Source: Gillisella vitis
GTDB taxonomy: Bacteria; Pseudomonadota; Alphaproteobacteria; Rhizobiales; Rhizobiaceae
Direction of reading: 5' to 3'
Assembly: GCF_001541345.2 (NCBI RefSeq)
Contig: NZ_LMVL02000004.1
Location: 539,233 to 603,232, forward strand
DNA length: 64,000 nucleotides
The notes beneath the pieces are model-generated. The model was not told the origin of the DNA. It ran no database searches and saw nothing but the letters and a program-made list of their open reading frames with translations. Shown in pieces: positions 62,315-64,000 of this stretch. Each line of letters opens with the position of its first letter. Positions within the stretch are counted from its first letter, which is position 1. A program made the position numbers and the translations under genes.

Positions 62315-64000
62315 ATGAAGGTTGCGCTCTACGCACGCTATTCATCTGACAATCAGCGCGATGCCTCCATTGAAGACCAGCTTCGTATTTGCCGCACGCG
62401 TGCCGAGCGTGAAGGCTGGACAATCGTGGACAGTTATACCGATCGCGCCATTTCCGGTGCCTCTCTGATCCGGCCGGGTATTCAGGAACTGATCGCCGAC
62501 GGACTGAAGCGGCGCTTCGACGTCATCCTGACAGAATCGCTCGACCGCCTTTCGCGCGATCAGGAAGATATTGCCGGGCTCTACAAGCGCATGCGCTTTG
62601 CCGGTGTCAGCATCGTTACGCTTTCGGAAGGAGAAGTCAGCGAACTCCATATCGGTCTCAAGGGCACGATGGGCGCGCTTTATCTGAAAGACCTCGCCGA
62701 CAAGACACGCCGCGGCTTGCGCGGCCGGGTCGAAGAAGGCAAATCGGGCGGTGGCCTCTGCTACGGCTACGACGTCGTGCGCCACGTCGACACATCCGGG
62801 GAAACCAGCCGCGGCGAGCGCACGATCAACGAACCAGAAGCAAATATCGTCCGGCGGATTTTCACGGAATATCTGGCGGGTAAGTCATCGCGCACGATCG
62901 CCATGGTGCTGAACGGCGAAGGTGTGCCAGGGCCACAAGGCAGCGAATGGGGGCCATCGACTATCCATGGCAATCCGAAGCGCGGGACCGGCATTCTGAA
63001 CAATGAACTGTATATTGGGAAACTGGTCTGGAACCGCCTTCGCTATCTGAAGGATCCGGACACGGGTAAACGTGTCTCGCGTCTCAATCCGGAAACGGAT
63101 TGGGTCGTAAACGACGTGCCGGATCTGCGCATCGTCGATCAGAACCTGTGGGACGCGGTGAAGAAGCGGCAAGACCAGTTGGCGCTGGAACCGGGAACCC
63201 AGCCTGGGGACAACCGTATTCTGAACGAGCGCCGCCGGCCAAAGCATCTGTTCACGGGCCTCATCAAATGCGGCTGCTGTGGTGGCGGCTATTCGATGAT
63301 TTCGAAGGACATGCTCGGCTGCACCAACGCCCGGACGAAGGGCACTTGCGACAACCGGCTCAATATCCGCCGCGACACGCTCGAACAATCCGTGCTGAAT
63401 GGGCTCGACAAGCATCTGATGGAACCGGAGCTCTACAAAGAGTTTTGCGAGGAGTTCACGCGAGAAGTAAACAAGGCGCGGATGGAGGCGCGCGTTTCCA
63501 TCGACGCCGCGCAAACCGAAACGAAACGGATCGACCGGGAGCTTGAGAAGATCCTTGATCTCTATCTCAAGGATGCTTTGCCGGTGGATATGGTCAAGGA
63601 ACGCAGCACCAAGCTCGAGGCACGCAAGAAAGAGCTGGCCGGCTTCCTCGACGATGCGGAGGAGCCACCTCCCCTGCTCCACCCCAATCTGGCCAAGTAT
63701 TATCATGAGGAAATTGCCACCCTTCACGACCAGCTTGGCAACGAGGACACGCGAGCACTCGCGGCCGACAAGCTCCGCACGCTGGTCAGCCGCATCGATC
63801 TCGTGCCCGATGGTGCGGAACTGCTGATCGTACTGCGCGGCGATCTTGCCGCGATCCTGACGTTTGCATCCGGCAAGAGGAAGTCCGAGTTTCTCAACGA
63901 GAAGGCAATCCTGGAAGAACTAATTGACCGCGCCGCTGGGATTGAAGGACAAAAACGCAAAAAGCCCCACGAGGGGGCTTTGTTCGGATCGCAGGGATCG
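62315..64000 (+). CDS. Large serine recombinase (integrase), 3' end beyond window
   Basis: 562 codons visible, no stop before the right edge. Resolvase domain at 1-140: YARYSSDNQ with catalytic Ser10 (Arg8 beside it), DRLSRD at about 77-82. A recombinase domain follows at about 150-290, then a zinc ribbon (CGCCGGGYSM ... GCTNARTKGTCDNR, about 319-348) and a coiled-coil stretch at about 370-440. AGGGAGG precedes the ATG. This enzyme most likely integrates and excises the element; its position at the edge suggests an attachment site nearby. The last 20 codons run through a terminator-like hairpin, so the true end is near. Confidence 0.92.
   Translation, partial: MKVALYARYSSDNQRDASIEDQLRICRTRAEREGWTIVDSYTDRAISGASLIRPGIQELIADGLKRRFDVILTESLDRLSRDQEDIAGLYKRMRFAGVSIVTLSEGEVSELHIGLKGTMGALYLKDLADKTRRGLRGRVEEGKSGGGLCYGYDVVRHVDTSGETSRGERTINEPEANIVRRIFTEYLAGKSSRTIAMVLNGEGVPGPQGSEWGPSTIHGNPKRGTGILNNELYIGKLVWNRLRYLKDPDTGKRVSRLNPETDWVVNDVPDLRIVDQNLWDAVKKRQDQLALEPGTQPGDNRILNERRRPKHLFTGLIKCGCCGGGYSMISKDMLGCTNARTKGTCDNRLNIRRDTLEQSVLNGLDKHLMEPELYKEFCEEFTREVNKARMEARVSIDAAQTETKRIDRELEKILDLYLKDALPVDMVKERSTKLEARKKELAGFLDDAEEPPPLLHPNLAKYYHEEIATLHDQLGNEDTRALAADKLRTLVSRIDLVPDGAELLIVLRGDLAAILTFASGKRKSEFLNEKAILEELIDRAAGIEGQKRKKPHEGALFGSQGS
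63961..63981. terminator. Terminator-like hairpin at the end of the recombinase
   Basis: AAAGCCCC (63961-63968), loop ACGAG, GGGGCTTT (63974-63981). Read on minus it is GGGGCTTTTTGCG, with a T-run, and works as an intrinsic terminator for a gene coming from the right; on plus the T-run is short. It lies inside the open frame of the recombinase, 19 bases from the window edge. Confidence 0.7.

Noticed and set aside
62019..62318. 99-codon frame with a good GGAGG ribosome site before the recombinase
   Set aside because: It runs in another frame through the better-supported small gene and into the recombinase start; composition is that of a shadow frame.

Overview
The window is almost entirely accessory DNA of an alphaproteobacterium, most likely Rhizobiales (Agrobacterium/Rhizobium/Ochrobactrum-Brucella type). 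The evidence is the backbone gene set: a trb-type conjugation cluster with DUF2274 and TrbK-alt, a VirD4/TraG coupling protein with a DUF3363 relaxase, a TraF-like peptidase with DUF2840 and DUF736 partners, an RPA-family replication initiator, DUF6499/DUF2285 proteins, DUF932, a large ParB-like protein and a large serine recombinase at the right edge. Together these look like an integrative and conjugative element (ICE) that also carries plasmid-like replication and partition functions. The recombinase runs off the right edge. A reading frame also runs off the left edge, so neither end of the element is inside the window. I see no tRNA, rRNA or CRISPR array.

Layout. (1) 1-14031, all minus strand: a six-gene putative phage-defence locus. 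In transcription order it holds a large N6-adenine methylase, an overlapping PD-(D/E)XK-like nuclease candidate, a phospholipase D/SNF2 helicase, an Eco57I-like methylase, an SMC-like ATPase and a DUF5655 nuclease-like protein. The helicase-methylase-ATPase core resembles the Hma class of defence systems; the second methylase and two extra nuclease-like genes are the unusual part. (2) 14265-24049, minus: DUF2274 and trbI-G-F-L-K-J-E-D-C-B, packed with 1-4 base overlaps, encoding the mating-pair type IV secretion system. (3) 24236-36561: a catabolic cargo. LysR, a FrlD-like kinase, a FrlB-like deglycase, an argininosuccinate-lyase-family enzyme, an SDR and a DeoR regulator lie on minus; divergently, a polyamine/opine-type ABC importer and an MmgE/PrpD protein lie on plus. 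It probably imports and breaks down a sugar-amine (Amadori-type) or N-substituted amino acid. (4) 36566-43447, minus: CopG-like protein, TraG, relaxase, a hairpin-rich candidate oriT, lytic transglycosylase, DUF736, TraF-like peptidase and DUF2840, for DNA processing and transfer. (5) 43551-46786: iteron-like repeats, RepA, a small HTH protein, a frameshifted DUF6499-DUF2285 gene, a small DUF2285-type protein and a divergent XRE regulator next to a perfect palindrome; this looks like the replication/control module. (6) 46968-48943: DUF932 and a truncated Na/Pi cotransporter. (7) 48977-54271: an arsenic-resistance locus (DUF6428, arsR, arsC-arsN fusion, acr3, arsC, arsH, arsK), followed by a convergent EamA exporter. 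(8) 55632-59000: a DUF736 gene, an IS110/IS1111 insertion sequence, a decayed inverted DUF736 copy and two unknown small genes. (9) 59285-64000: ParB-like protein, a structured leader shared with DUF932, and the serine recombinase.

The backbone genes are high-GC with overlapping starts. The defence and catabolic cargos read as visibly more AT-rich and sit at two separate points in the backbone (beyond DUF2274, and between trbB and copG/traG), which suggests independent acquisition. Function calls rest on motifs and recalled family resemblance; no database search was possible.
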